Assembly (NCBI GenBank): GCA_009377645.1
Contig: WHTQ01000025.1
Span: 1-52,894 of the forward strand
Origin: Micromonosporaceae bacterium
GTDB taxonomy: Bacteria > Actinomycetota > Actinomycetes > Mycobacteriales > Micromonosporaceae
Length of the DNA: 52,894 nucleotides
Direction: 5' to 3'
In this document: one piece after another, positions 9,030-17,090 of the stretch
How the letters are laid out: each line of letters opens with the position of its first letter
Position numbering within the stretch: position 1 is the first letter of the stretch
The notes under the pieces: generated by a model
What the model was told of the DNA's origin: nothing
Seen by the model: the letters and a program-made list of their open reading frames with translations, nothing else
The model's database searches: none
Position numbers and translations under genes: made by a program

Positions 9030-9898
9030 TGGCGACGGTGGCCGTCGTCGGCACCGGCCGGATGGGGGCGGCGATGGCCGTCCGGCTGGCCGGTGCCGGG
9101 CACGAGCTGGTGCTGTTCAACCGGACCCGGTCCCGGGCCGACGAGCTGGCCGGGCAGACCGGCGCCCGGGTCGCCGGCACCGCCGCGGAGGCCGCCGGCG
9201 GGGCCGAGCTGGTGCTGGTGTCGCTGGCCGACGACGCGGCGGTCAGCGAGACCTACCACGGCCCGGACGGGCTGGCGGCCGGGCTCGGCCCCGGCGTGGT
9301 GGTGCTGGAGTCGAGCACGATCGCGCCGGCCACGGTCCGGGCGCTCGCCCCGCTGGTCGGCGAGCGCGGGGCGGCGCTGCTGGACACGCCGGTCTCCGGC
9401 AGCGTGCCGGTGGTCCAGCGAGGCGAGCTGACGGTGCTGGCCGGCGGCGACGCCGCCGCGCTGGCCCGGGCCCGGCCGGCGCTGGACAGCTTCGCCCGGC
9501 ACGTGTTCCACCTCGGCCCGCTGGGCGCTGGGGCGACCATGAAGCTGGCGGTCAACTCGGTCGTGTACGCGATCAACCAGGCGGTCTCCGAGGCGCTGGT
9601 GCTGGCCGAGAAGGCGGGCGTGGACCGGGCCGCCGCGTACCAGGTCTTCGCCGGCAGCGTCGCCGGTGCGCCGTTCCTGGACTACAAGCGGGACGCCTTC
9701 CTGGAACCGGCGACCACCCCGGTCGCCTTCACGCTGGCGCTGGTGGCCAAGGACCTGGAGCTGATCGGTGAGCTGGCCAGCCAGGTGGGCGCCCGGATGG
9801 ACCTGGCCGGCGCCGGCCGGGCGCTGGTCGCCGAGGCGGTCGCGGCCGGCTACGGCGACCGGGACCTGAGCGCGCTGGCCGTGCTGCTGCGGGGCTGA
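9029..9898 (+). CDS. Beta-hydroxyacid (3-hydroxyisobutyrate-type) dehydrogenase
   Basis: A 289-residue NAD(P)-dependent dehydrogenase. The Rossmann loop VGTGRMGAAMA is at 7-17, the substrate-binding DTPVSGSVP block is near 118, and the catalytic lysine lies in GAGATMKLAVN near 175. The family oxidises 3-hydroxyisobutyrate, tartronate semialdehyde and related acids, or reduces imines. As last gene of the operon it probably handles the small acid left after deamination. The ATG at 9029 is preferred over an in-frame GTG at 9020. Its 3' end overlaps the convergent antiporter by 49 bases. Confidence 0.9.
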   Translation: MATVAVVGTGRMGAAMAVRLAGAGHELVLFNRTRSRADELAGQTGARVAGTAAEAAGGAELVLVSLADDAAVSETYHGPDGLAAGLGPGVVVLESSTIAPATVRALAPLVGERGAALLDTPVSGSVPVVQRGELTVLAGGDAAALARARPALDSFARHVFHLGPLGAGATMKLAVNSVVYAINQAVSEALVLAEKAGVDRAAAYQVFAGSVAGAPFLDYKRDAFLEPATTPVAFTLALVAKDLELIGELASQVGARMDLAGAGRALVAEAVAAGYGDRDLSALAVLLRG

Positions 9899-11253
9899 TC
9901 CGGCCCGGTGCCGGCCGCCGGCCGGGGAGCGAACAGCCGCACCAGCGGGCCGGTCAGCAGGGTGGTGACCAGCGCCATCAGCACCAGCATGGTCAGCCCG
10001 CGCGAGTTGACCAGCTGGTAGCGGAACCCGACCGCGGCCACCACCAGCCCGGTGACCCCGTAGCAGGTCATCAGCGCGCCCAGCCGCAGTGCCTCCCGGG
10101 TGGGCAGGCCGGCCAGCCGGGCCCCGGCGCCGGTGCCGGCGAGCTTGGCCAGCACCGCCACCGCCACCACCGCGACCAGCAGCAGCCAGGCGGCGGGCGA
10201 CCCACCCACCGACCCAATCGTGGTGTGCAGCCCGACCCCGGCGAAGAACAGCGGCAGCAGCACCATCACCACGAAGCTGCGCAGCTGCCCGTGGACCCGG
10301 GCGACCGCGGCCGATCCGCCGGGCACCGCCAGGCCGAACAGCAGCCCTCCCAGCGCCGGATGCAGCCCGATCAGGTCGGTGGTGGCCGCGAACCCCAGCA
10401 CCCCGGCCACCAGCAGGGGCAGCAGCGGCAGCGAACCGCTCGGGCGGGCGTCGGCCGCCCGGACCACCGCGGCCAGCACCGGACGGACCACCGTGACCGT
10501 CGCCAGCAGCAGCGCCGCGGTGAGAGCGGCCGTCAGCACCAGGTCGCCGGAGCCGCCCACGCCGGCCACCGCCAGCAACCCGGCCAGCGCGGCCCACGCC
10601 ACTCCGTCGCCGACCGCCGCGCAGGCCACCGCGAGGGTCCCGACCGGGGTCTCGGCCAGCCGTAGGTCGGTCAGGATCCGGGCGAGCACCGGCAGCGCGG
10701 TGATCGACATCGCGATCGCGAAGAACGCCACCTGGGCCGGCGCCGGCTGCACCGGGTCGGCGATCAGGTCCAGCCCGACCCAGGCCAGGCCGGCACCGGC
10801 CAGCAGCGGCAGCCCGACGGCACCGGTCACCACCCACGCCACCGCCCTCCGGTGGCGGCGCAGGTTCCCCGGTTGCAGCTCGCTCCCGAGCAGGAACATG
10901 AACACGACCAGCCCGAGCTCGGCGGCCGACTGAACCACGGTGACCACTTCGGACCGGAACAGCCACGCCGACCCGGCCGGCCACCAGGCGCCGAGCAGCG
11001 ACGGTCCGAGCAGCAGCCCACCCAGGATCTCCCCCACCACCCGGGGCTGCCCCAGCCGCGCCAGCAGCCCGCCCAGCAGGTGGCAGACCGCCAGGATCAC
11101 CGCCACCGCGAGCAGGAATCGGGCCACCGGGCCGACCAGCGGCAGCCCCGCATCGTCCCGGGACCACCGGACCGCCACCACCCCGAGGCACGCCACCAGT
11201 GCCACCACCGCCGCGACTCGGCCTGCCGGCACCCGCCGGCGGTCAGGCGTCAT
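9850..11253 (-). CDS. CPA2-type cation:proton antiporter
   Basis: A 467-residue polytopic membrane protein with about 12-13 hydrophobic segments and the Kef/NapA-type blocks QPRVVGEILGGLLLGPSLLG (near residue 70), LVVFMFLLGSEL (near 115) and LHPALGGLLFGLAVP (near 315). No RCK/TrkA-N domain follows, so it is a bare exchanger. Its GTG/ATG region overlaps the DDAH-like gene stop by 11 bases, so it may be the last gene of the minus-strand operon beginning at 16377. Whether it belongs to the pathway is uncertain. Confidence 0.88.
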   Translation of the reverse strand: MTPDRRRVPAGRVAAVVALVACLGVVAVRWSRDDAGLPLVGPVARFLLAVAVILAVCHLLGGLLARLGQPRVVGEILGGLLLGPSLLGAWWPAGSAWLFRSEVVTVVQSAAELGLVVFMFLLGSELQPGNLRRHRRAVAWVVTGAVGLPLLAGAGLAWVGLDLIADPVQPAPAQVAFFAIAMSITALPVLARILTDLRLAETPVGTLAVACAAVGDGVAWAALAGLLAVAGVGGSGDLVLTAALTAALLLATVTVVRPVLAAVVRAADARPSGSLPLLPLLVAGVLGFAATTDLIGLHPALGGLLFGLAVPGGSAAVARVHGQLRSFVVMVLLPLFFAGVGLHTTIGSVGGSPAAWLLLVAVVAVAVLAKLAGTGAGARLAGLPTREALRLGALMTCYGVTGLVVAAVGFRYQLVNSRGLTMLVLMALVTTLLTGPLVRLFAPRPAAGTGPDQPRSSTASALRSRSP

Positions 11254-12061
11254 GGAGCTCCAGTGTGCAGCACTTGACCCCGCCGCCGGCCTTGAGCAGC
11301 TCGGACAGGTCCAGCCCGACCGGCTGGAAGCCGCGCTCCCGCAGCTGCGCCACGAGGCCGGTGGCGGTCGCCGGAAGCACCACGTTCCGCCCGTCCGACA
11401 CCGCGTTCAGGCCGAGCACGGCCGCGTCCGCCGCGCTGGCCCGGATCGCGTCCGGGTAGAGCTCGGCCAGCACCGCCCGGCTCGCCGGGGAGAACGCCTC
11501 CGGGTGGTACATGATCTCGCCGGCCTGCTCGTCCAGCACGGCCATCGCGGTGTCCAGGTGGTAGAACCGCTCGTCGACCAGGTCCAGCGCCACCACCGGG
11601 CGGTCGAAGAACTGCGCCACCTCGACGTGCGCGCCCGGTGCGCTCCGGAACCCGCGCCCGGCCAGGATCCGGTCCCGGGTGACCAGATGGTCGCCCTCCC
11701 CCTCGTTGATCATCGAGGCCGGGCGGGCGGCCGGGTAGCCGTGGGTGCGGAACCACTCCAGGTACGCGGGGACCTCCGGCGCCCGCTCCTGGTTGCGGAA
11801 CCGGGCCGCCAGCACCCGCCCGGCCACCACCGTGGCCGCGTTCGCCGCGAACACCATGTCCGGCAGGCCGGGCACCGGGTCGACGAGATCGACCTTGTGG
11901 CTGAGCTCCAGGAACGCGTCCACCAGCCGCTGCCACTGCGCCACCGCGCGGTCCCGGTCGACCGGCCGGTCCGGGTCCATCCAGGCGTTGATCGAGTAGC
12001 TCACCTCGAAGTACGCCGGCGGGCACATAAGATAGTGCCGGCCGGTGGCGACGCGGGTCAT
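11243..12061 (-). CDS. Dimethylarginine dimethylaminohydrolase-like (amidinotransferase fold) enzyme
   Basis: A 272-residue guanidino-modifying enzyme. The MCPPAYFEVSYSINAWM N-terminus is the DDAH signature. Acidic residues lie in INEGEGDH near 115, the catalytic His in FYHLDTAM near 160, and the nucleophilic Cys in GGGVKCCTLEL near the C-terminus. The family hydrolyses N-methylated arginine to citrulline and an amine. In this operon it follows an N-hydroxylase by one small gene, so an N-modified guanidine or hydrazine substrate is conceivable (inference). The ATG at 12061 overlaps the upstream stop by four bases. Confidence 0.85.
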   Translation of the reverse strand: MTRVATGRHYLMCPPAYFEVSYSINAWMDPDRPVDRDRAVAQWQRLVDAFLELSHKVDLVDPVPGLPDMVFAANAATVVAGRVLAARFRNQERAPEVPAYLEWFRTHGYPAARPASMINEGEGDHLVTRDRILAGRGFRSAPGAHVEVAQFFDRPVVALDLVDERFYHLDTAMAVLDEQAGEIMYHPEAFSPASRAVLAELYPDAIRASAADAAVLGLNAVSDGRNVVLPATATGLVAQLRERGFQPVGLDLSELLKAGGGVKCCTLELHDA

Positions 12062-12387
12062 CGAGTCTCCTCCAGTAAGGACGTGCCGGTGGCCGGCAGC
12101 GGGCTGAACCGCTCCCACTCCTCGCTGAGCCGGACCCGTCCGTCGTCGAGCAACGTCGGGGTGCTGACGCACCGTCCGGTGACCAGGTCACCGGTGTCCA
12201 GCACCATGCAGTAGGCCAGCCGGAGGACTCCGTCCTGGGCGCAGGTGCCGGCCAGGGAGCCTCTGCGTACCTTGCCGCCGGCGAACTCCGCCCACACCAG
12301 GTCACCCTGCTGGTGGTACTGCGCGGCCGGGACGGCACCGTCCACTCCGGCCACCCGGAACCGCCGGCCGTCGTACCAGATGGTCAT
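12058..12387 (-). CDS. Small conserved protein of unknown function
   Basis: A 109-residue soluble beta-rich protein beginning MTIWYDGRRFRVAG, with repeated short strands and TGRCVSTP near 70. I recall similar actinobacterial proteins being labelled N-acetylglutamate synthase in databases, a name the sequence does not justify because no GNAT motifs are visible. It carries a rare TTA leucine codon at 12076-12078, near its end, which could make it dependent on bldA tRNA. It is coupled by ATGA overlaps to the N-hydroxylase upstream and the DDAH-like gene downstream. Confidence 0.7.
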   Translation of the reverse strand: MTIWYDGRRFRVAGVDGAVPAAQYHQQGDLVWAEFAGGKVRRGSLAGTCAQDGVLRLAYCMVLDTGDLVTGRCVSTPTLLDDGRVRLSEEWERFSPLPATGTSLLEETR

Positions 12388-13700
12388 CGCGGCTCCCCCA
12401 CCGGCTCGGCCGCCCGCCCGCCCCGGTGGCCGTCGGCCGCACCGAGCCGGTGGGCCAGGATGTCACCGGTGATGTCCGCGGCCCGGTGGGCGGCGACGCT
12501 CAGCAGCGAGTCGGAGATGCCGTGCGTCTCCTCGTTCACCCCCTGCAGGTAGCACGCCGGCTCCGACAGGTCACCGGTCACCAGCCGGTACCGCCGGTCC
12601 ACTGTGATCTGGTCGAGCCCGAGGTCGGCGGCCAGCCGGCGCATCAGCGCGGGCATCTCGCGCACGAACCCGGTGCCGAGGAAGACCAGGTCGCGGCGCA
12701 GCGTGCTGACCGCGCCGGTCTTGCGGTCGGTCAGCTCCAGCACCAGCTCGTCGCTGACCTCCCGGGCGGCGCTGACGTCGGTGAGCGTGACGATCCGCCG
12801 CCGGTGCTGCCCGGTGAGCCGGTCCAGGTACAGGTCCGCGTACAGGCTCTCCAGCATGTCGGGTGCGGTGCTGCGGTAGTTGGTCCGCTCCATCTCCGCC
12901 AGGATCTGCACCCGGCCTTCCGGCTGGGCGGTGAAGAACTCGTCCACGAAGGAGGGATAGTAGAGCTCGTTGGTGAACTTGGTCAGCTCGTCCGCGCGCA
13001 GCCCGATCGAGCGCATGATCAGCGTGAGGTCGCAGTTGGGCAGGTCCTCCCGCAGCGCCCGGAACATCTCCGCCGCGCTCTGCGCGCCGCCGACCACGGC
13101 GACCCGGTAGGGCAGCTCCCGCGACAGCTGCGCCACCCGCGCCCGGTACTGAGTACTGTGGATGACCCGGCTGCCAGGCACGTCCGCGAAGGCGCCGGGC
13201 AGGTACGGGTCGCGGCCGGTCCCGAGCACGAGATACCGGCTGGTCACGGTGCTGCCGTCGGCGAGCCGGGCGAGCCACCCGGTCAGCCGGCCCCGGCCGT
13301 CCCGGCGCGGCTCGACCGCGGTGCACCCGCACCCGAGCTGGATCCGCACCCGCGCCAGCGAGTCGGCCACCCAGGCCAGGTAGTCGGAGATCTCGATCCG
13401 GTAGGGCAGGAAGCTTCCCATGTTGATGAAACTGTCCAGCCGGCCGACCGTGTGCAGGTAGTTGAGGAACGAGAACCGGCTTCTCGGGTCCCGCAGCGTC
13501 ACCAGGTCCTTGAGGAACGAGACCTGGCTCTTGGCCCACGGCATCAGCAGCCCTGGTTGCCACTCCACCGACCGGGCCCGCTCGATCACGAGGCTGTTCT
13601 CGGCCAGGTCGGTGGGGGCGAGCTCCTCCAGGGCGACGGCCAGCGCGAGGTTCGCCGGCCCAGCCCCGACGGCCAGCAGCTCCACTTCACGGTTCGACAT
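12384..13700 (-). CDS. L-lysine/L-ornithine N-monooxygenase, copy 1
   Basis: FAD- and NADPH-dependent N-hydroxylase of the SidA/PvdA/IucD/KtzI family, 438 residues. The FAD loop is VGAGPANLALA (about 11-21), MPWAKSQVSFLKDLVTLRDP (near 55) is the conserved substrate/FAD block, and the NADPH loop is VVGGAQSAAE near 205. FLGTGF lies near 340, and LQGVNEETHGISDSLLSV near 390 matches the amino-acid-binding end. Very similar to the protein at 34658-35974. It would supply an N-hydroxylated diamine amino acid for N-N bond formation. The ATG at 13700 follows GGGAGA; an ATG four codons upstream is less well placed. Confidence 0.92.
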   Translation of the reverse strand: MSNREVELLAVGAGPANLALAVALEELAPTDLAENSLVIERARSVEWQPGLLMPWAKSQVSFLKDLVTLRDPRSRFSFLNYLHTVGRLDSFINMGSFLPYRIEISDYLAWVADSLARVRIQLGCGCTAVEPRRDGRGRLTGWLARLADGSTVTSRYLVLGTGRDPYLPGAFADVPGSRVIHSTQYRARVAQLSRELPYRVAVVGGAQSAAEMFRALREDLPNCDLTLIMRSIGLRADELTKFTNELYYPSFVDEFFTAQPEGRVQILAEMERTNYRSTAPDMLESLYADLYLDRLTGQHRRRIVTLTDVSAAREVSDELVLELTDRKTGAVSTLRRDLVFLGTGFVREMPALMRRLAADLGLDQITVDRRYRLVTGDLSEPACYLQGVNEETHGISDSLLSVAAHRAADITGDILAHRLGAADGHRGGRAAEPVGEPR

Positions 13701-13727
13701 AGGATCTCCCATCGGGGTGGCTCGGTC

Positions 13728-15017
13728 TCACCACGGCCGGTCGTCGGCGTGGGCAGGCTCCAGCGGTGCGGCCCGGAGGTCGGCTAGCTTCGCGGCGTCG
13801 TCGAGCCGGGTCTGGCAGGTCGCCGGGTGGTCGGCGGTGCAGATGAGGTAGGCGTACCGCCCGAGGTTGGCGCGCGGCGGCAGCCGCAGCCGGGCGCCCG
13901 GCTCGACCATCGGCCGCGCCTCGACCAGGCCCGGCACCGCACCGGGCTCCGGCACCGTGACCTCCTCCACCCGGCAGTCCGCCGGTGGGTAGAGGAACCG
14001 GACTCCGACCGTGTCGCGCCGGACCGGCTCGGTGCGCGGCCGGCGCCTGACTGCCACGTCGGCGGCGATCCCACCCGGGTCGACGCCGGTCGCGAGCTGG
14101 CCCAGGTAGGGGATGAGATCCCCGCCCAGCCGCCCGTTCACCTCGATGATCACCGGGCCCTGGTCGCTGAACCGGACCTCGGTGTGGGTGATCCCGTCCC
14201 GCAGGCCGAGCGCGTGGTGCGTCGCCGCCAGCACCTGCGCCAGCTCCCGGTCGGCCAGCAGCGGGTCGGCGCCGTCGACGATGTGTCCGATCTCCTCGTA
14301 GTGCGGGGCGAAGCCCACCTGCTTGCGGGCCACGCAGAACGGCCGGTACTCCCCCTGGCTGACCGCGCCGTCGACGCTGACCTCCGGCCCGATCACCAGC
14401 TCCTCGACCAGCGCGCCACCCTCGTACGCGGGTGGGCCGGTGTGGCTGAGCCGCTCCGCCACGGCGAACGCGGCCAGCAGCTCGTCCCGCCCCTCGGCCC
14501 GGGTCACGCCGATGCTGGCCGCCATCCCGCGCGGCTTCACGATGACCGGGTAGCCGATCGAGTCGGCCGCCCGGGCCGCCGCCTCGGCGGTTTTCACCAA
14601 CGCGAACCGGGGCTGCCGGAGCCCGGCGGCGACCAGCGCCGTCCGGCTGCGATGCTTGTCACGGCAGCGATCCGCGCCGTCCGGGGAGAAACCGGGCAGG
14701 CCCAGCCGGTCCGCGATCCGGGCCGCGGCGACCACCAGCAGCTCGTCGTAGGTGAACACTCCGAGGACCCGGCGCTGCCGCGCCAGCTCCACGGCGGCGG
14801 CGACCAGCCCCGGCAGGTCCGGCACCTCCCGCTCGTGGTCGAGCGGCTCGACCACCGTCCCGCCCACCACGTACGGCCGCTGCCAACCGACCGGCTCGGC
14901 GTCGATCAACCACAGTGGGCAGCGGCGGGACGCCCCGGTCAGCAGGTACTCCCGGTACGCCCGCCGGCCGCTGCCGATGACCAGCACCACACCGTCCGCA
15001 TCGTCCACCGCAGGCAT
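13728..15017 (-). CDS. ATP-grasp carboxylate-amine ligase
   Basis: A 429-residue ATP-grasp enzyme. A nucleotide-binding region with YPVIVKPRGMAASIGV lies near residue 160. The metal-binding end is ITHTEVRFSDQGPVIIEVNGRLGGD near 285, with the Glu and Asn ligands present. Such enzymes join an acyl phosphate to an amine, giving a dipeptide-like amide, and are common in NRPS-free pathways. It lies between the permease and the first N-hydroxylase on the same strand. Its substrates are unknown. GAGAGG directly abuts the ATG, which is closer than usual. Confidence 0.85.
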   Translation of the reverse strand: MPAVDDADGVVLVIGSGRRAYREYLLTGASRRCPLWLIDAEPVGWQRPYVVGGTVVEPLDHEREVPDLPGLVAAAVELARQRRVLGVFTYDELLVVAAARIADRLGLPGFSPDGADRCRDKHRSRTALVAAGLRQPRFALVKTAEAAARAADSIGYPVIVKPRGMAASIGVTRAEGRDELLAAFAVAERLSHTGPPAYEGGALVEELVIGPEVSVDGAVSQGEYRPFCVARKQVGFAPHYEEIGHIVDGADPLLADRELAQVLAATHHALGLRDGITHTEVRFSDQGPVIIEVNGRLGGDLIPYLGQLATGVDPGGIAADVAVRRRPRTEPVRRDTVGVRFLYPPADCRVEEVTVPEPGAVPGLVEARPMVEPGARLRLPPRANLGRYAYLICTADHPATCQTRLDDAAKLADLRAAPLEPAHADDRPW

Positions 15018-15069
15018 CCTCTCCGGCCGGCCCGACGCTCTCGCGGGGAGCGACCCGCCGGGTCCGCTG

Positions 15070-16377
15070 CTATGGAGAGGGTGGCGGGCGCCGCCGCTGA
15101 TACACCGGCACGTTCTCCGGGGACGGCCGGCGGATCCGTAGATAGAGCAGCGCCGCCCCGGTGACCAGCAGCGGCCAGACCAGGTAGGGGCCGTACATCA
15201 CCAGCAGCACCGCCACCACCGCCAGCGCCACCTTCGCCGCCCCGCGGGCCGCGCTGCGCCGCGGCAGCAGCCGGACCGCCGCCGCGACCCCGACCGCGTA
15301 GACCACGACGAACAACCCGGTGGTGAGCAACACCAACGGCTCCGGCCCCACATCGAGGGCCACCACCAGCAGCACCGCGGCCAGCGCCAGCACACTGAGC
15401 ACGCCGAGGCTGCGCCGCGGCACCTCGCCGGCGACGCTGCCCCGAGCCAGCCAGCCGGGCAGCGCGCCGTCCCGGGCGAGCGCGGCGCCGAGCTTAGCGG
15501 CCCCGGCGTAGTAGGCGTTGAGGACGCCGAGCGTGAGTGGCAGCGCCGCCGCGGCCGCCAGCACCCGGGCGTTTCCGCCCAGCCCGGTGGCCATCAGGTC
15601 GCCGAGCGGCGCCTCGGTGCGCCCGGCCGCCGGGCCGAGCACGGCGATGGTGGCGAACGCCACGGTGAGGTACAGCAGGCCGACCACCACCACCGCGGCG
15701 GCGGTGGCGCGCGGCACGTCCCGGGTCGGCCGGCGGAACTCGGCGGTCAGGTGGGTGACCGCCTCCCACCCCACGAAGCACCACACCAGCAGCCCGGCCG
15801 CGGAACCGACCGCCAGCCAGCCGTTCGGCGCGAACGGCTGCAGGTTGTCCAGCCGGGCGTGCGGCATCGACACCCCGACCGCGACCAGCAGGAACACCAC
15901 CAGCAGCCCGCCCAGCCCGAGCTGCACCCGGCCGGTCACCACCACCCCGAACGCGTGGACGACCGGCATGACCACGATCAACGCCACGGCGGTGACCGCC
16001 ACAGTGGTGCTGCCGCCGCCCAGCCCGGCCGCCGCATAACCGCCCAGCCACAGGGCGGCGGCCGGAGCGCCCACCGGGATCGAGAGGTAGAAGCACCAGC
16101 CGACCACCGCCGCGGCCCGGTCGCCGAAGGCCAGCCGCGCGTAGGTGGCGACGCCGCCGGCATCCGGGTACCGCGCACCCAACGCGGCGAACGTCGCGGC
16201 CAGCGGTGCGGACAGCACCGCCAGACCGACCCAGGCCAGCAGCGACGCCGGCCCGGCGACGGCGGCGGCGAGCGCCGGCAGCGCGATCACGCCGGTGCCG
16301 AGCACCACTCCCACGTACAACGCCGTGCCCTGCAGCGCCGTGAGCCGGCCGGGCGAGGGTGCCACCGGGTCTGCCAT
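15070..16377 (-). CDS. APC-superfamily amino acid permease
   Basis: A 435-residue membrane protein with about 12 hydrophobic spans. It starts with the APC signature GTALYVGVVLGTGVIALPALAA in the first span and has LVWCFVGWEAVTHLTAEFRRP in the middle. It probably moves an amino acid or the mature metabolite across the membrane. The ATG at 16377 follows a GAGGGTGG run; an upstream in-frame start at 16407 has no support. It heads the minus-strand unit 16377-11243 and is divergent from the glmS-like gene. Confidence 0.85.
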   Translation of the reverse strand: MADPVAPSPGRLTALQGTALYVGVVLGTGVIALPALAAAVAGPASLLAWVGLAVLSAPLAATFAALGARYPDAGGVATYARLAFGDRAAAVVGWCFYLSIPVGAPAAALWLGGYAAAGLGGGSTTVAVTAVALIVVMPVVHAFGVVVTGRVQLGLGGLLVVFLLVAVGVSMPHARLDNLQPFAPNGWLAVGSAAGLLVWCFVGWEAVTHLTAEFRRPTRDVPRATAAAVVVVGLLYLTVAFATIAVLGPAAGRTEAPLGDLMATGLGGNARVLAAAAALPLTLGVLNAYYAGAAKLGAALARDGALPGWLARGSVAGEVPRRSLGVLSVLALAAVLLVVALDVGPEPLVLLTTGLFVVVYAVGVAAAVRLLPRRSAARGAAKVALAVVAVLLVMYGPYLVWPLLVTGAALLYLRIRRPSPENVPVYQRRRPPPSP

Positions 16378-16436
16378 GCCGCCACCCTCGCACGAACCGC
16401 CGACCACCAGGTGGTCGCCGGCGGCCGTACCAAAAC

Positions 16437-16500
16437 GGCCGTATCAAAACCAGGGCGCCGCGGCCTCTGACTGACATGGACCACCCGGCCACCGCCGTTC
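16437..16500 (+). promoter_or_regulatory. Cluster promoter (GTATCA-N17-CCTCT) duplicated from the glmE-like gene
   Basis: GTATCA at 16441-16446 and CCTCT at 16464-16468 are 17 bases apart. The whole segment closely matches 29868-29931, the promoter and first codons of the glmE-like gene, including ATGGACCACCCGGCCACCGC at 16476-16495. It drives the glmS-like/MFS unit. A related GTACCA box lies just upstream (16428-16433). Confidence 0.75.
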
Positions 16501-16535
16501 CGTCCTGCCCGAACCCGACTCGACCGGCCATCTGA
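16476..16535 (+). pseudogene. Truncated copy of the glmE-like 5' end, 19-codon upstream ORF
   Basis: The ORF MDHPATAVPSCPNPTRPAI begins exactly as the glmE-like protein does (MDHPATAV), then diverges and stops. Because the promoter -10 box ends seven bases before the ATG, transcription probably begins at or next to this ATG. It could therefore act as a leaderless upstream ORF 15 bases before the glmS-like ATG, or simply be debris of a duplication. Confidence 0.55.
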
Positions 16536-16550
16536 CCTGTCTGGAGAGCC

Positions 16551-17090
16551 ATGGCTGAGGGAAGCTCGCAGCTTGTCCGCGACGACCGGCGCGACCCGCC
16601 CGCCACCGGTGGCGGTGGCGGCCTGACGGTCGTGGTGACCAGTGTGGCCTCCGACGCGCACACCTGGAACCTGGTCTTCCTGCAGCTGACTCTCGAGGAG
16701 CTCGGGCACCGGGTACGCAACCTGGGCGCCTGCGTGCCGGACGACCTGCTGGTCGCCGAGTGCCTGCGGATCCGGCCCGACCTGGTCGTGGTCAGTAGCG
16801 TCAACGGGCACGGGTTCCGCGACGGCACCCGGCTGATCGGCCGGATCCGGGCGTGCCCGGAGCTGGCCGCCACGCCGGTCGTGATCGGCGGGAAGCTCGG
16901 CATCGCCGGGCCGGGCGGTGACCGCAGCCGCGACCAGCTGCTGGCCGCCGGGTTCGACGCCGTCTTCGAGGCGGACGCCGGGATTGACGCGCTCCGGTCC
17001 ATGACGGAACAGTTGACGGTGATCAGACAGTCACCAGCGAGCCAGCCGGCCGGCCTCCGAACGAACTACCGGAAGGTGGATCACCAGTGA
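16551..17090 (+). CDS. Cobalamin-binding mutase small subunit, glutamate mutase S-like
   Basis: A 179-residue B12-binding Rossmann protein like GlmS/MutS of methylaspartate (glutamate) mutase. The cobalamin-ligating signature is present as SDAHTWN at 34-40, with Asp35 and His37 kept but the usual Gly replaced by Asn. The SSVNGHG (near 92) and GGKLG (near 122) loops match the family's other cofactor contacts. The partner catalytic subunit is encoded 13 kb away at 29907, under a duplicated promoter. The ATG at 16551 follows GGAGAG. The stop overlaps the MFS start (GTGA). Confidence 0.85.
   Translation: MAEGSSQLVRDDRRDPPATGGGGGLTVVVTSVASDAHTWNLVFLQLTLEELGHRVRNLGACVPDDLLVAECLRIRPDLVVVSSVNGHGFRDGTRLIGRIRACPELAATPVVIGGKLGIAGPGGDRSRDQLLAAGFDAVFEADAGIDALRSMTEQLTVIRQSPASQPAGLRTNYRKVDHQ

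Noticed and set aside
12426-13787. A 1.3-kb plus-strand open frame opposite the first N-hydroxylase
   Set aside because: Its translation is Arg/Val/Gly/Pro-rich with no family signature, while the minus strand encodes a complete flavoprotein.
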